From Rubrivivax sp. (GTDB taxonomy: Bacteria > Pseudomonadota > Gammaproteobacteria > Burkholderiales > Burkholderiaceae_C), in NCBI GenBank assembly GCA_030680415.1, contig JAUXVE010000077.1, positions 1 to 64,000 on the forward strand: a stretch of DNA of 64,000 bases, in the 5' to 3' direction. The translations under genes were made by a program, and so were the position numbers. Shown here in pieces: positions 27,416 to 36,176 of this stretch. Below the pieces are notes generated by a model. It was given only the letters and a program-made list of their open reading frames with translations. It did no database searches and was not told where the DNA came from. Position 1 is the first letter of the stretch. Every line of letters starts with the position of its first letter.

Positions 27416-28885
27416 TCATGCCGTCCCTTCGACAGTCTTGTACGGCACGGTGATCGTGACCACGGTGCCGCTGGGCTGGCTCTCGGCCACCGTGAGCGCG
27501 GCCTTGGGTCCGTACAGCAGCTGCAGACGCTCGCGGATGTTGGCCAGGCCGACACCGGTGCCGGCAGTGGCCGCCTTGCCGAAGCCCAGGCCCGTGTCGG
27601 CCACCGTCACCTGCAGCTTGCCGTGTACGATCTCGGCCGCCAGGCGCAGGCTGCCGCCCTCGGGCTTGGGCTCCAGGCCGTGCTTGATGGCGTTTTCGAC
27701 CAGTGTCTGGATCATCATGGGCGGAAACTCGGCCGACAGCAGACCCTCCGGCACGGCGATCTCGGTGCTCAGCCGCTCCTCCATGCGCACCTTCAGGATC
27801 TCCAGGTAGGGCCGGATCACCGCCAGCTCGCGCCCCAGGTCGCGCACGCCGCTGTGGCCGTTGCCGCTGGCTTCGCGCATGGTGGGCATGCTGGCGCGCA
27901 GCAGCGCGATCAGGTTCTTCTGCATCACGCTGGCGCGCGCCGGGTCGGTCTCGATCAGGTGGTCGATCGAGGCCAGCGTGTTGAACAGGAAGTGCGGCTC
28001 GACCTGCGCCTGCATTGCCGCCATGCGTGCTTCCACCACCTGGCGCTTCAGCGACTCGGCCTCGGCCGTTGCCGATGCCTTCTTGGCCTGCACCTCGGCC
28101 TGCATGCGGCCCTTGTAGGTGAACTTGAGGATCGCCGAGGCCACGATCCACAGCAATGCGAACTGCATCATCACATCGCCGATGCCGATGCGCGTGGTGC
28201 GCTTGCGCGAGCGCGGCGCGTCGTTCAGCGCGTCGGCAACGGCGCGCTGCGCTTCGACACGCGCCTCTGCAGCATCGCGTGCCGCCTGTTCGGCGTCTTC
28301 GCGGGCCTCGCGCAATGCCTGCTCGACCTCGCGCTTGGCCTCGGCGATGGCCGCGCGCACGGCGTCCGACATCTCCCCCGGCGGCAGTTGGATGTTCAGG
28401 CCCCGCACGGCCGAGGCCGCGGCGTCGGCAGCCTGGCGCGCATGGTCGGCCGCGGCTTCGGCCGCCGATGCCGCTTGCGCGGGGGGGCTGGCGCGGGGCG
28501 AGATGCGGATGCCGTCCTTGCCGATGCTGATTTCGACGCCGGTGTCGGCGCCGCCCTTGCCGGGGGTCTCGATGCGGATCGGGGACTCAGATGCCTTGGG
28601 CACCTTGGGCGCACGGGGTGCGGCAACCGGCTTCGGCGGCGCGGGCGGGGTCACCAGCACGCGCGGCCGCTCGGTCTTCACCTCCTCGGTGAAGGTCCAG
28701 GTGAAGGGTGGCAGATCGTGCAGGATGCCCACCACGATCAGCAGCAGCAGCGCCAGCACGATGAAGCGCTTCCAGCTGATGTTGACCAGCCAGCTGCCGT
28801 AGGCGTGGTAAGCCCGCAGCGCAGCGGCCGAGAAGCGCTGCCAGCGGTCTGACCAGGCTGTGGCGGTGGCGGCCTGGGTGTTCAT
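27416..28885 (-). CDS. LytS-type sensor histidine kinase
   Basis: The 489-residue protein has one span near 36-55, a Pro-rich stretch, a long Ala/Glu/Arg coiled-coil-like segment (about 130-230), a second span near 240-258, then the His_kinase domain with the phospho-His in EPHFLFNTL (about residue 300) and an ATPase domain with TLVENAIKHGLEPK, DTGLGFG and GVGLANIRERL. The region between the spans should be periplasmic. This architecture fits the LytS/YehU class that pairs with LytTR regulators, as encoded two genes downstream. Confidence 0.9.
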   Translation of the reverse strand: MNTQAATATAWSDRWQRFSAAALRAYHAYGSWLVNISWKRFIVLALLLLIVVGILHDLPPFTWTFTEEVKTERPRVLVTPPAPPKPVAAPRAPKVPKASESPIRIETPGKGGADTGVEISIGKDGIRISPRASPPAQAASAAEAAADHARQAADAAASAVRGLNIQLPPGEMSDAVRAAIAEAKREVEQALREAREDAEQAARDAAEARVEAQRAVADALNDAPRSRKRTTRIGIGDVMMQFALLWIVASAILKFTYKGRMQAEVQAKKASATAEAESLKRQVVEARMAAMQAQVEPHFLFNTLASIDHLIETDPARASVMQKNLIALLRASMPTMREASGNGHSGVRDLGRELAVIRPYLEILKVRMEERLSTEIAVPEGLLSAEFPPMMIQTLVENAIKHGLEPKPEGGSLRLAAEIVHGKLQVTVADTGLGFGKAATAGTGVGLANIRERLQLLYGPKAALTVAESQPSGTVVTITVPYKTVEGTA

Positions 28886-29029
28886 GCGGTGCCGGGGGGC
28901 GGAGCGGGCGACATGCTGCGCACTGTACGCAGGCCGGGCGCTGCGGCCAGCGGGCGGCGACACGTGGTTGCGCCTTCACGACAGGCTGCAGCCACCGCCG
29001 ACAGGCCGGGGCGCCTGGCGGCGCCCCGG

Positions 29030-29929
29030 TCAGCCCCCGAACAGCGCGCTGCGCGCGGCGCTTGTGATCGCTGCCACGCCCGGGTGGGTGATGCGCCGCT
29101 CCACCGAGATGGCGTAGAAGTCCTCCGTCAACTCGTCGCTGTGCCCGATGACCTGCACCCCGTACTGCGCCGAAGTCTCGTCCTCGAGCACGGTCGGCGA
29201 CAGGAACAAGCCGTGGCCGTCGCGGCCGAAGGCCTTCATCAGGGCGCCGTCGTCGAATTCACCGACCACGCGCGGCTGCAGGTGGTGGCGCAGCAACCAG
29301 GGTTCGAGCTGCTGGCGCATCGGCGAGGCCTGGCCCTGGATCAGCATCGGCGCGCCATTCAGGCACTTCGGGAACGGGCCCTTCAGCGCCGGCAACAGTG
29401 CGGGGGCGCAGAAGAAGCTCATCGGCGAGCTGCCCAGGGCGTGGTTGAAAGCCTTCACGCTCAAGCGGCGTGACAGCGGCTCGTCGGCGATCACGAGGTC
29501 GAGGCGGTGCAGCGCCAGCTGCGCCAGCAGGTCGCCGTGCTTGCCCTCGACGCAGATCAGGCGCACCGGCTGCGCCAGCCTGAGGGCCGGCGCCAGCAGC
29601 CGGCTGGCCACCGGCTTGGCCACCGAATCGGCCACGCCGACGCGGAATTCGAGCACCGGCTTGCCGCCGACACGCTCTTCGCGCATCTCGGCTTCGAGCT
29701 CGTTGCCGAGGCCGAAAATCTCGTCGGCATAGCGCAGGGCGACGCGGCCGTCGTCGGTGAGTTCGAGCTTGCGCCCGCTCTTGCGGAACAACTTGCGGCC
29801 CAGGCGGTCTTCCAGAAGCTTGATCTGGCTCGACAGCGTTTGCGGCGTGGTGTGGAGTTGCTCGCCGGCGCGGGCGATGCCGCCGGCCTTGGCGGCGACC
29901 CAGAAGTAGTGCAGATGCTTGAAGTTCAT
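29030..29929 (-). CDS. nhaR: LysR-family activator NhaR
   Basis: The 299-residue LysR protein starts MNFKHLHYFWVAAKAGGIAR and continues with GEQLHTTPQTLSSQIKLLED and FRKSGRKLELTDDGR, the NhaR-specific helix-turn-helix wording. NhaR in E. coli activates nhaA in response to sodium; no antiporter gene is nearby here. The ATG at 29929 opens the conserved N-terminus. It is divergent from the Rrf2 gene over an AT-rich gap. Confidence 0.87.
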   Translation of the reverse strand: MNFKHLHYFWVAAKAGGIARAGEQLHTTPQTLSSQIKLLEDRLGRKLFRKSGRKLELTDDGRVALRYADEIFGLGNELEAEMREERVGGKPVLEFRVGVADSVAKPVASRLLAPALRLAQPVRLICVEGKHGDLLAQLALHRLDLVIADEPLSRRLSVKAFNHALGSSPMSFFCAPALLPALKGPFPKCLNGAPMLIQGQASPMRQQLEPWLLRHHLQPRVVGEFDDGALMKAFGRDGHGLFLSPTVLEDETSAQYGVQVIGHSDELTEDFYAISVERRITHPGVAAITSAARSALFGG

Positions 29930-30042
29930 ACGTCTGATTTTTCGATGTTTTAAAGTTTGATTATCGAATTTACGCGAAGTGAAAATGCCCCTAGATTCAG
30001 CGGTGTCGTGGTTCGCCACCCCTCGCGTCCAAGGAGAGTTCC
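29930..30042. promoter_or_regulatory. AT-rich divergent promoter region with dyad
   Basis: This 113-base gap between nhaR and the Rrf2 gene is strikingly AT-rich around 29936-29975. It contains TTCGAT (29941-29946) and its reverse complement ATCGAA (29963-29968), a candidate operator for either regulator. AAGGAGAG before 30043 is the ribosome-binding site of the Rrf2 gene. Confidence 0.55.
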
Positions 30043-30552
30043 ATGCGCATGAGCACGAAGGGCCGTTTTGCCGTCAACGCCTTGATCGACCTGGCACTGC
30101 GTGAGCCCGCGGGGCCGGTGGCGCTGGCCGCGATCTGCGCCAGGCAGCAGATCTCGCTGTCCTACCTGGAACAGCTGTTCAGCCGCCTGCGCCGCCATGG
30201 CCTGGTGGAGAGCACACGCGGGCCCGGCGGCGGCTACACGCTGGGCCGCAGCGCGGGGGAGATCACGGTGGCCGAGATCGTGATCGCGGTCGATGAGTCG
30301 CTGCCGGACGCGGCCACCGAGGACCGCGACGACGGCGTTTCGCGCGACCTGTGGCAGCGCCTGAACGCCATCATGCTGGAGCACATGGCCGCCATCACGC
30401 TGAAGAGCCTGGTCGACGAGCAGATCGCCGATGGCGTGACGGTGGAAGCCAAGCCGCCGCGGCGCGCGATCTCCGCGCGTCCGCCGGTGGCGCCGCTGCG
30501 CACCACGGTGCCGAATTCGGTGTTCGCCTTCGGGCGCTCGCTCGCGCGCTGA
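30043..30552 (+). CDS. Rrf2 family regulator, IscR-like without Fe-S cysteines
   Basis: The 169-residue protein has the Rrf2 winged helix-turn-helix (MRMSTKGRFAVNALIDLAL, LSYLEQLFSRLRRHGLV, GPGGGYTLGR) and an IscR-like helix with VAEIVIAVDES. The loop that carries three cysteine ligands in IscR is here Asp/Glu-rich, and the only cysteine is in the HTH (AICARQQ). It therefore cannot bind a [2Fe-2S] cluster in the IscR manner. An AAGGAG site precedes the ATG. No isc genes follow. Confidence 0.87.
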   Translation: MRMSTKGRFAVNALIDLALREPAGPVALAAICARQQISLSYLEQLFSRLRRHGLVESTRGPGGGYTLGRSAGEITVAEIVIAVDESLPDAATEDRDDGVSRDLWQRLNAIMLEHMAAITLKSLVDEQIADGVTVEAKPPRRAISARPPVAPLRTTVPNSVFAFGRSLAR

Positions 30553-30591
30553 GCGCGCAGACTCCCGGGGCGGTGCGCCCGCGAACCGGGG

Positions 30592-30753
30592 TCAGGTATC
30601 CGCTTCGTTGCGTGCCTGCCAGAGGTCGACCAGCATCATCACGATGCCGATGGCCACCACGACCATCATCGCTGGTTCCTTGACCTTGATGACGAAGCTG
30701 GCCAGGAAGGCCAGCATCATGGCGGCACCCACGAGGCCGAAAAGCAGTTTCAT
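30592..30753 (-). CDS. Small membrane protein (53 aa)
   Basis: The frame encodes MKLLFGLVGAAMMLAFLASF and then two predicted spans in total (about 2-21 and 29-44) separated by a short charged turn (KVKEP), ending NEADT. AAGGAAG lies at the correct distance upstream of the ATG. The gene sits 48 bases downstream of the amidase, so it may be the last gene of the TRAP/amidase unit or stand alone. No family is recognised. Confidence 0.7.
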   Translation of the reverse strand: MKLLFGLVGAAMMLAFLASFVIKVKEPAMMVVVAIGIVMMLVDLWQARNEADT

Positions 30754-30801
30754 CTTGACTTCCTTGGTCGATGCGGTGGATTGAAGGTTGAAGCTTGAAG
30801 C

Positions 30802-32163
30802 TCAGCCCGCGGCGTCCGCCACGGCCCGCACCAGCCAGCGCGCGGTGCGCAGCAACCGGGCGTCGTCGCCACGCCGGCCCACCAGTTGCACGCCCAGCGG
30901 CAGGCCGTTTTCGCCATGCAGCAGCGGCAGGCTCAGTGCCGGCATGCCCAGGTAGGTCCACAGCGTGCACATGACCGGGTCGCCGGTCGATTCCAGGCCC
31001 GCGGGCGCGGTGCCCAGCGTGGCCGGGGTGATGAGCGCGTCGTAGTGGTCGAAGACGCTCTCCAGGCTTTCAAGCAGCACGGGTACCCGGGCCAGCGCCT
31101 TGCGGTGCTCCACGGCCGTGACCTGGCGCCCGCGCTCGATCTGGCCGCGCAGCGAGGCCGAGATCTGGTCGCGGCCGCGTTCGTACTCCAGTTCGAAGGA
31201 GCCGGCGATGTCGGCTTCCATCACGGTGCGGTGCCAGCCCACGGCGTCGGCCGCCGACGCGGGCAGCTCGAACGGTGCAACGCGGCCTTCGAGCAGGGCC
31301 AGCAGTTCGCCGAAGGCCGCCTGCGCGTCAGCGGCCACACGGTCCCAGAAGGGCGTGGCCACCCAGCCCAGCGTGGGCGGCAAAGGGGCTTCGGCGCCGG
31401 CCAGGCGCAGCAGCGGCGGCGCCGCGCGCAAGCGGGTCTTCGGGTCCTGCGGGTCGTGGCCGGTCAGCACTTCGGCCAGCAGCGCCACGTCGTCCAGCGT
31501 GCGGCCGAAGACGCCGACCGCGTCGAACGCCGGTGACTGCGTCAGCACGCCCGTGCGCGGTATCAGCCCGGCGCTGGGCTTGAAGCCGTAGACGCCGCAG
31601 AAAGAGGCCGGGCGGATGACCGAGCCATTGGTCTGCGTGCCGATGGCCAGCGGCACCATGCCGGCGGCCACCGCCGCGGCCGAGCCGCTGGACGAACCGC
31701 CCGGCGTGTGCACCGCCCCGCTGGCCGGTACATGCGGATTGCGCGTCTTGCCCGGCGCGTAGGTCGCCAGTTCGGTGGTGACGGTCTTGCCCATCACCCA
31801 GCCGCCGGCCGCACGCAGCCGCCGCACCACGGCCGCGTCTTCGCGCGGCGTGCGGCCGGCGTGCAGCACGGTGCCGTCCTCGGTGGGCAGGTCGGCGGTG
31901 TCGATGATGTCCTTCACGCCCACCGCCAGGCCGAACAGCGGGCCGTCGGGTTCGCCCTGGGCGTGCGCTTCGTCCGCAGCCTCGGCCTGCGCCAGCGCGT
32001 GCGCGCGGTCGAGGTGGGCCCAGGCCTGCACCTGTGCGTCGACGGCGTCCACGCGCGCCAGCAGCGCCTGGGCGTAGTCGGTCACCGAACATTCGCCGGC
32101 GACGAGCCGTGTTCGTGCCTCGGTGGCGCTGAGCGCGGCGAGCAGGGCAGGATCGAGGCTCAT
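30802..32163 (-). CDS. Amidase (amidase signature family)
   Basis: This 453-residue enzyme hydrolyses an amide bond. The Ser-cisSer-Lys triad is visible: Lys84 (VGVKDI), the cis-serine in GGSSSGSA (155-162), and nucleophile Ser181 (GTQTNGSVIRP). It is encoded four bases after dctM and follows the dctPQM TRAP genes on the same strand, so it probably acts on the imported substrate, which may be an amide or a hydrolysis product linked to one. GatA is less likely because gatB and gatC are absent. Substrate unknown. Confidence 0.9.
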   Translation of the reverse strand: MSLDPALLAALSATEARTRLVAGECSVTDYAQALLARVDAVDAQVQAWAHLDRAHALAQAEAADEAHAQGEPDGPLFGLAVGVKDIIDTADLPTEDGTVLHAGRTPREDAAVVRRLRAAGGWVMGKTVTTELATYAPGKTRNPHVPASGAVHTPGGSSSGSAAAVAAGMVPLAIGTQTNGSVIRPASFCGVYGFKPSAGLIPRTGVLTQSPAFDAVGVFGRTLDDVALLAEVLTGHDPQDPKTRLRAAPPLLRLAGAEAPLPPTLGWVATPFWDRVAADAQAAFGELLALLEGRVAPFELPASAADAVGWHRTVMEADIAGSFELEYERGRDQISASLRGQIERGRQVTAVEHRKALARVPVLLESLESVFDHYDALITPATLGTAPAGLESTGDPVMCTLWTYLGMPALSLPLLHGENGLPLGVQLVGRRGDDARLLRTARWLVRAVADAAG

Positions 32164-32167
32164 CGGA

Positions 32168-33514
32168 TCAGCGGCTGTAAAGCACTTCCGGCAGCCAGAA
32201 CACCAGCTTCGGGAAGATATAGATCGCCGCCATGGCGACGAAGACCATCGAGACGAACGGCAGGCAACCCTTGAAGATGGTCCCGAGCAGCACGTGTTTC
32301 GGCGCCACGCCCTTCAGGTAGTAGGCCGACATGGCCATCGGCGGCGTCAGGAACGAGGTCTGCAGGTTGAGCGCGATCAGGATGCCGAAGAAGATGGGGT
32401 CGACGCCGAAGTGCGACAGCAAGGGCAGGAAGATGGGCACGAAGATGATGATGATCTCGCTCCATTCCAGCGGCCAGCCGAGCAGGAAGATGATCACCTG
32501 GGTGATCAGAAGGAAGGTGACCGTATTCAGGTTCAATCCGAGCACGAATTCCTTGATCAGGTGCTCGCCGCCCAGGTAGCTGAAGATCGACGAGAACAGC
32601 CAGGAGCCCACGAACAGGTAGCAGACCATGGCCGAGGTGCGCGCGGTCAGGTACACCGCCTCGCGCAGCTTGCCCCAGGTCATGGCGCGGTAGCCCACGG
32701 CCAGCAGCACCGAGCCCAGCGCGCCGATGGCCGCCGCCTCGCTGGGCGTGGCGAAGCCGAAGAGGATGGCGCCCAGCACCGACATGATGAGAAAGGCGAG
32801 CGGGAAGAAGGCCTTGATCAAGAGCAGGAAGACGGCGAAGAAACCCATCTTGTTCTCGTCCTCGGGCATGCTGGGCATCAGCTTCGGGTTCAGCACCGCC
32901 CGCACGATGACGTACACGAGGTACAGGCCCGCGAGCACGAAGCCCGGCAACAGCGCCGCCGCGTACAGCTTGACCACCGAGACGCCGGCCGTCGCGCCGT
33001 AGACGATGAGCATGATCGAGGGCGGGATCAGGATGCCCAGCGTGCCGCCGGCGCAGATGACGCCGGCCGCGATGCTCTGGTCGTAGCGCGCCTTGAGCAT
33101 CGCCGGAAAAGCCAGCAGCCCCATCAGCGTGACCACCGCGCCGACGATGCCGGTGGCGGTGGCGAAGAGGGTACAGGTCACCAGCGCCGCGATCGCCATA
33201 GCACCCGGCACGCGCCGGAAGGCCACCTGCAGGCTCAGGAACAGCTGGTCCAGGATGTTCGAGCGCTCGATCATGTAACCCATGAACAGGAACAGCGGTA
33301 TGGCGACCAGGATGTCGCTGTTCATCACGCTGAACGTGTTCTGCGTGAGGAGATAGAAGACGCGGTTGTCGAAGAAGGTCTGGTCGGGCGTGAAGTAGGC
33401 GTAGAAGCCGAAGGCCACCCCCATCGCCATCAGCGTGAAGGCGATCGGGAAGCCCAGCATGATGATGAAGATGAACAGGCCCAGCATCAGCAGGGCGAGT
33501 TGCGGGTCGCTCAT
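32168..33514 (-). CDS. dctM: TRAP transporter large permease (DctM)
   Basis: The 448-residue protein has about twelve to thirteen spans and is the ion-coupled transport subunit of a tripartite ATP-independent periplasmic system. Family segments include LPLFLFMGYMIERS-like IPLFLFMGYMIERS, GTLGILIPPSIMLIVYG and LLITQVIIFLLG. It begins with MSDPQLALLMLG and overlaps dctQ by four bases (ATGA). Confidence 0.94.
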   Translation of the reverse strand: MSDPQLALLMLGLFIFIIMLGFPIAFTLMAMGVAFGFYAYFTPDQTFFDNRVFYLLTQNTFSVMNSDILVAIPLFLFMGYMIERSNILDQLFLSLQVAFRRVPGAMAIAALVTCTLFATATGIVGAVVTLMGLLAFPAMLKARYDQSIAAGVICAGGTLGILIPPSIMLIVYGATAGVSVVKLYAAALLPGFVLAGLYLVYVIVRAVLNPKLMPSMPEDENKMGFFAVFLLLIKAFFPLAFLIMSVLGAILFGFATPSEAAAIGALGSVLLAVGYRAMTWGKLREAVYLTARTSAMVCYLFVGSWLFSSIFSYLGGEHLIKEFVLGLNLNTVTFLLITQVIIFLLGWPLEWSEIIIIFVPIFLPLLSHFGVDPIFFGILIALNLQTSFLTPPMAMSAYYLKGVAPKHVLLGTIFKGCLPFVSMVFVAMAAIYIFPKLVFWLPEVLYSR

Positions 33515-34101
33515 GCCTTGTCTCCCGCCTGCTGGCCGGCCGCCGTGATGTGGACGAGCTGGTCCTCCAGCTCCTCGACGTCATGCATGCGGGCCGGCCA
33601 CGCGCCCGTCTGCAGGCACAGCACGCAGCGAAGCATCTCGGCAATGCCCTGCAGCACGAGCAGCACGCCGGCAGCCGGGATCAGCATCTTCAGCGGCCAG
33701 ATCGGCACGCCCACCGGGCTGTTGACGCTGACCTCCTTGATCGCCATGGCCTCGTGGCCGTAGCCCCAGCCGGCGATGACGAGTGCCAGCACGCCGGGGA
33801 AGTAGAAGAGGATGTAGAGCACGAATTCGAGCACGGCCTGGTGGCGCGGCTTCAGGCGCCGGTAAAAGATGTCGGCGCGCACATGGCCGCCGCGCGACAG
33901 CGTATAGGCGCCCGCCATCAGGAACAGTGCCCCGTAGAGGATGAAGCTGAAGTCGAAGGCCCAGCTCGTGGGGTCGTTCAGCGCATAGCGCACGAAGACC
34001 TCCCAGCTGACGCCGAGCACGAGGATGACGATGCACCACGAGAAAGCGTGGCCGACCGACTTGTTGAGCATGTCGATCGTTCGTATGACGCCAGAGATCA
34101 T
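33511..34101 (-). CDS. dctQ: TRAP transporter small permease (DctQ)
   Basis: The 196-residue protein has four spans and the DctQ pattern (VSWEVFVRYALNDPTSWAFD, TLSRGGHVRADIFY). It pairs with DctM in the inner membrane. The C-terminus is longer than usual, with an acidic tail (HDVEELEDQLVH). It lies about 100 bases downstream of dctP, with a strong hairpin in the gap. Confidence 0.92.
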   Translation of the reverse strand: MISGVIRTIDMLNKSVGHAFSWCIVILVLGVSWEVFVRYALNDPTSWAFDFSFILYGALFLMAGAYTLSRGGHVRADIFYRRLKPRHQAVLEFVLYILFYFPGVLALVIAGWGYGHEAMAIKEVSVNSPVGVPIWPLKMLIPAAGVLLVLQGIAEMLRCVLCLQTGAWPARMHDVEELEDQLVHITAAGQQAGDKA

Positions 34102-34134
34102 GGCCGCCTCAGTTCAACGTGGAGGGATATCGCA

Positions 34135-34162
34135 AAGAAGGGAGGCGCGGGCCTCCCTTCTT
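34135..34162 (-). terminator. 12-bp hairpin between dctP and dctQ
   Basis: Bases 34135-34146 pair perfectly with 34151-34162 around a four-base loop, 43 bases after the dctP stop. In the transcribed strand it is followed by a short T-rich tail (TTCTTTG). It could act as a partial terminator or as a 3'-end stabiliser that raises dctP over dctQM expression. Confidence 0.6.
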
Positions 34163-34204
34163 CGTTCGGGGTGCCGCAGCGCCCAGGCGCTGCGGCGTTG
34201 GTTG

Positions 34205-35347
34205 TCAGAAGCCCAGCTTGCCGTGGATGTGCTCGTAACCCACCTTGTAGTCGGCCTCGTTGTAGAACATGTACCTGGCGACGCGCTTGGACCAGGCCTT
34301 CTGGCTGTCGACCACCTTCTTGAAGAACGGGTCTTCGTCGGACAGCTTCTTCGTGACGACGTCCCAGGCCTTGATCTGCGCATCGAAGATGGACTTCGGC
34401 GTGCGGATGATGTTGACCTTGTCGGTGGTGCCCAGGGCCTCGAAGTCCTTCGAGTAGTTGTCCATCGCCGTCCACCAGTTCGACGAGGACGCCGCTTCGG
34501 CGCTGTAGCGCAGGATGGCCTTCAGGTCGGCCGGCAGCGAGTCGTGCTTCTTCTTGTTGAAGATGATCTCGAAGAATTCCATCGCCTGGTGGAAGCTGCC
34601 CATCATGTAGTTCTTGGCCACGTCCTGGGCGCCGAAGCGGCGGTCGGAAGTGGGGTTGTTGAACTCGAAGGCGTCGATCACGCCGCGGTCCATGGCGGGC
34701 ACGATTTCGCCGCCCGGCAACTGCGTGACCCGGACGCCCATCTCCTGCATCAGGTCGGCAGCCAGGCCCACGGTGCGGTACTTCAGGCCCTTCAGACCGT
34801 TGGCGTCGGTGATGGGCTTCTTGAACCAGCCCAGCGGCTGCGTCGGCATCGGCATCGCGAAATAACCGACGATGTCCAGGTTGAGGATCTTTAGCAGCTC
34901 GTTGTACAGCTCCATGCCGCCACCGCGGTGGATCCAGGCCAGCATTTGCGGTGCGTCGCTGCCGTTGATGGGACCGGAGCCGAACAGCGAGGCCACCTTG
35001 CTCTTGCCGTACCAGTACACCGGCACGTGGTGGCCGGCGTCGAGCACGCCCTTGTTCACGGCGTCCATCACCTCGAAGGGCTTGACCACCGCGCCGGCGA
35101 CGAGATAGTCGATGCGCAGGCGGCCGCCGGCCATGTCGTTGACGCGCTTGACATATTCCTCGGCCATCTCGTTGAAGATGTCCTTGGCGCCCCAGGCGCC
35201 CTGCATCTTCAGCACGATGGGCGACTGCGCGACGGCGATCATCGGTACGGCCATGGCGGCAGCGCCGGCGGCACCGGAAACAGCCGTGCCAAGGAAGCGG
35301 CGGCGGGACGGGGCCGAATCGACGCGGGGCGACGTGGTGTCTGTCAT
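34205..35347 (-). CDS. dctP: TRAP transporter substrate-binding protein (DctP)
   Basis: The 380-residue periplasmic protein has a twin-arginine signal peptide (SRRRFLGTAVSGAAG at about 14-28, cleavage near AVAQ), so it is exported folded. The DctP fold is seen with YLVAGAVVKPFEVMDAVNKG, then FKKPITDANGLKGLKYRTVG, where the conserved Arg binds a substrate carboxylate. It belongs to the branch of mannitol/chloroaromatic-type TRAP proteins (TAXI excluded). The ATG at 35347 has AGGAG nine bases upstream. The ligand is probably an organic acid. Confidence 0.92.
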   Translation of the reverse strand: MTDTTSPRVDSAPSRRRFLGTAVSGAAGAAAMAVPMIAVAQSPIVLKMQGAWGAKDIFNEMAEEYVKRVNDMAGGRLRIDYLVAGAVVKPFEVMDAVNKGVLDAGHHVPVYWYGKSKVASLFGSGPINGSDAPQMLAWIHRGGGMELYNELLKILNLDIVGYFAMPMPTQPLGWFKKPITDANGLKGLKYRTVGLAADLMQEMGVRVTQLPGGEIVPAMDRGVIDAFEFNNPTSDRRFGAQDVAKNYMMGSFHQAMEFFEIIFNKKKHDSLPADLKAILRYSAEAASSSNWWTAMDNYSKDFEALGTTDKVNIIRTPKSIFDAQIKAWDVVTKKLSDEDPFFKKVVDSQKAWSKRVARYMFYNEADYKVGYEHIHGKLGF

Positions 35348-35578
35348 CTGATATCTCCTGAGCGCAAGGCGCTGTCTCTTGGGGTGGGGCGGGATGCTCT
35401 GGGATTGCACCGCCGACTTTCGCCGGTGATCCGCCGCGGACAAGTCGGTAATACCCCCAAGAAAGGGCTCTGCACCGAGCCGCAGAACCCGCCGTACCCC
35501 AGTACACGACGGGATTGCAGCTACTGTAGGCGAAGCTGTGCTGATGGCAGCGCAAAGGCGAGCGTTGTGTGCGGGCAA

Positions 35579-36142
35579 TCAGCGACGACGCCCCCCGACC
35601 TGCACCACCAGCCGCACGCGGTCGGCAACGAAGGGCAGGCCGAAGGTGGCGCCGAAATCGCTGCGCAGGATCTCGCCTTCGAAGTCGCCGCCGCAGACTT
35701 CGGCGGTTTCGTCACCGCGGCAGGCGAAGCGCAGCGCATGCAGGCTCAGCGGCCGGCTCACGCCGCGCAGCGTGAACTCGCCGCGCACCTCGGCCAGGCG
35801 CTGGCCTTCGAAGCGGAAGTTGCGCGCCACGAAGTAGGCCTCGGGGTGTTCGGTGCTGGCCAGCAGGTCGGCCTGGCGCAGGCGGGCGTTGAACACGGGC
35901 AGGCCGGTGTCCACGCCGGCGGTGGCAATGCGCAGGCTCACCTCGCCGCGGCCGGCGGCGCGGTCCAGCGTGACCTCACCGCTGACGGGCCCGAAGCGCC
36001 CGCTCGATGTGGAAGTGCCGAAGTGCAGCACCTCGAAGTGCACGAAGCTGTGCGCGGGCTCGAGTGTGTAGATCGCCGGCTGGGCCGCGGCGCATGCGCT
36101 CGCGAGACCCAGCACGGCCGGCAGCAGGGTCGTGGCTTTCAT
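35579..36142 (-). CDS. YceI family protein (copy 1)
   Basis: The 187-residue protein has a signal peptide (cleavage near ACAAAQ, about residue 21) and the YceI lipocalin-like beta-barrel pattern: YTLEPAHSFVHFEVLHFGTS, then STEHPEAYFVARNF. It has a cysteine pair (RFACRG, EVCGGDFE) likely to form a disulfide. YceI proteins bind polyisoprenoids or amides in the periplasm. It is last in a four-gene run behind cytochrome b561. Confidence 0.9.
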   Translation of the reverse strand: MKATTLLPAVLGLASACAAAQPAIYTLEPAHSFVHFEVLHFGTSTSSGRFGPVSGEVTLDRAAGRGEVSLRIATAGVDTGLPVFNARLRQADLLASTEHPEAYFVARNFRFEGQRLAEVRGEFTLRGVSRPLSLHALRFACRGDETAEVCGGDFEGEILRSDFGATFGLPFVADRVRLVVQVGGRRR

Positions 36143-36176
36143 GCCGCGATGCTGCCGCAGGTCGAAGGGGGCGGCT

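Noticed and set aside
30802-32163. GatA subunit of tRNA amidotransferase
   Set aside because: gatB and gatC are absent and the gene belongs to a TRAP operon. The sequence fits a general amidase.
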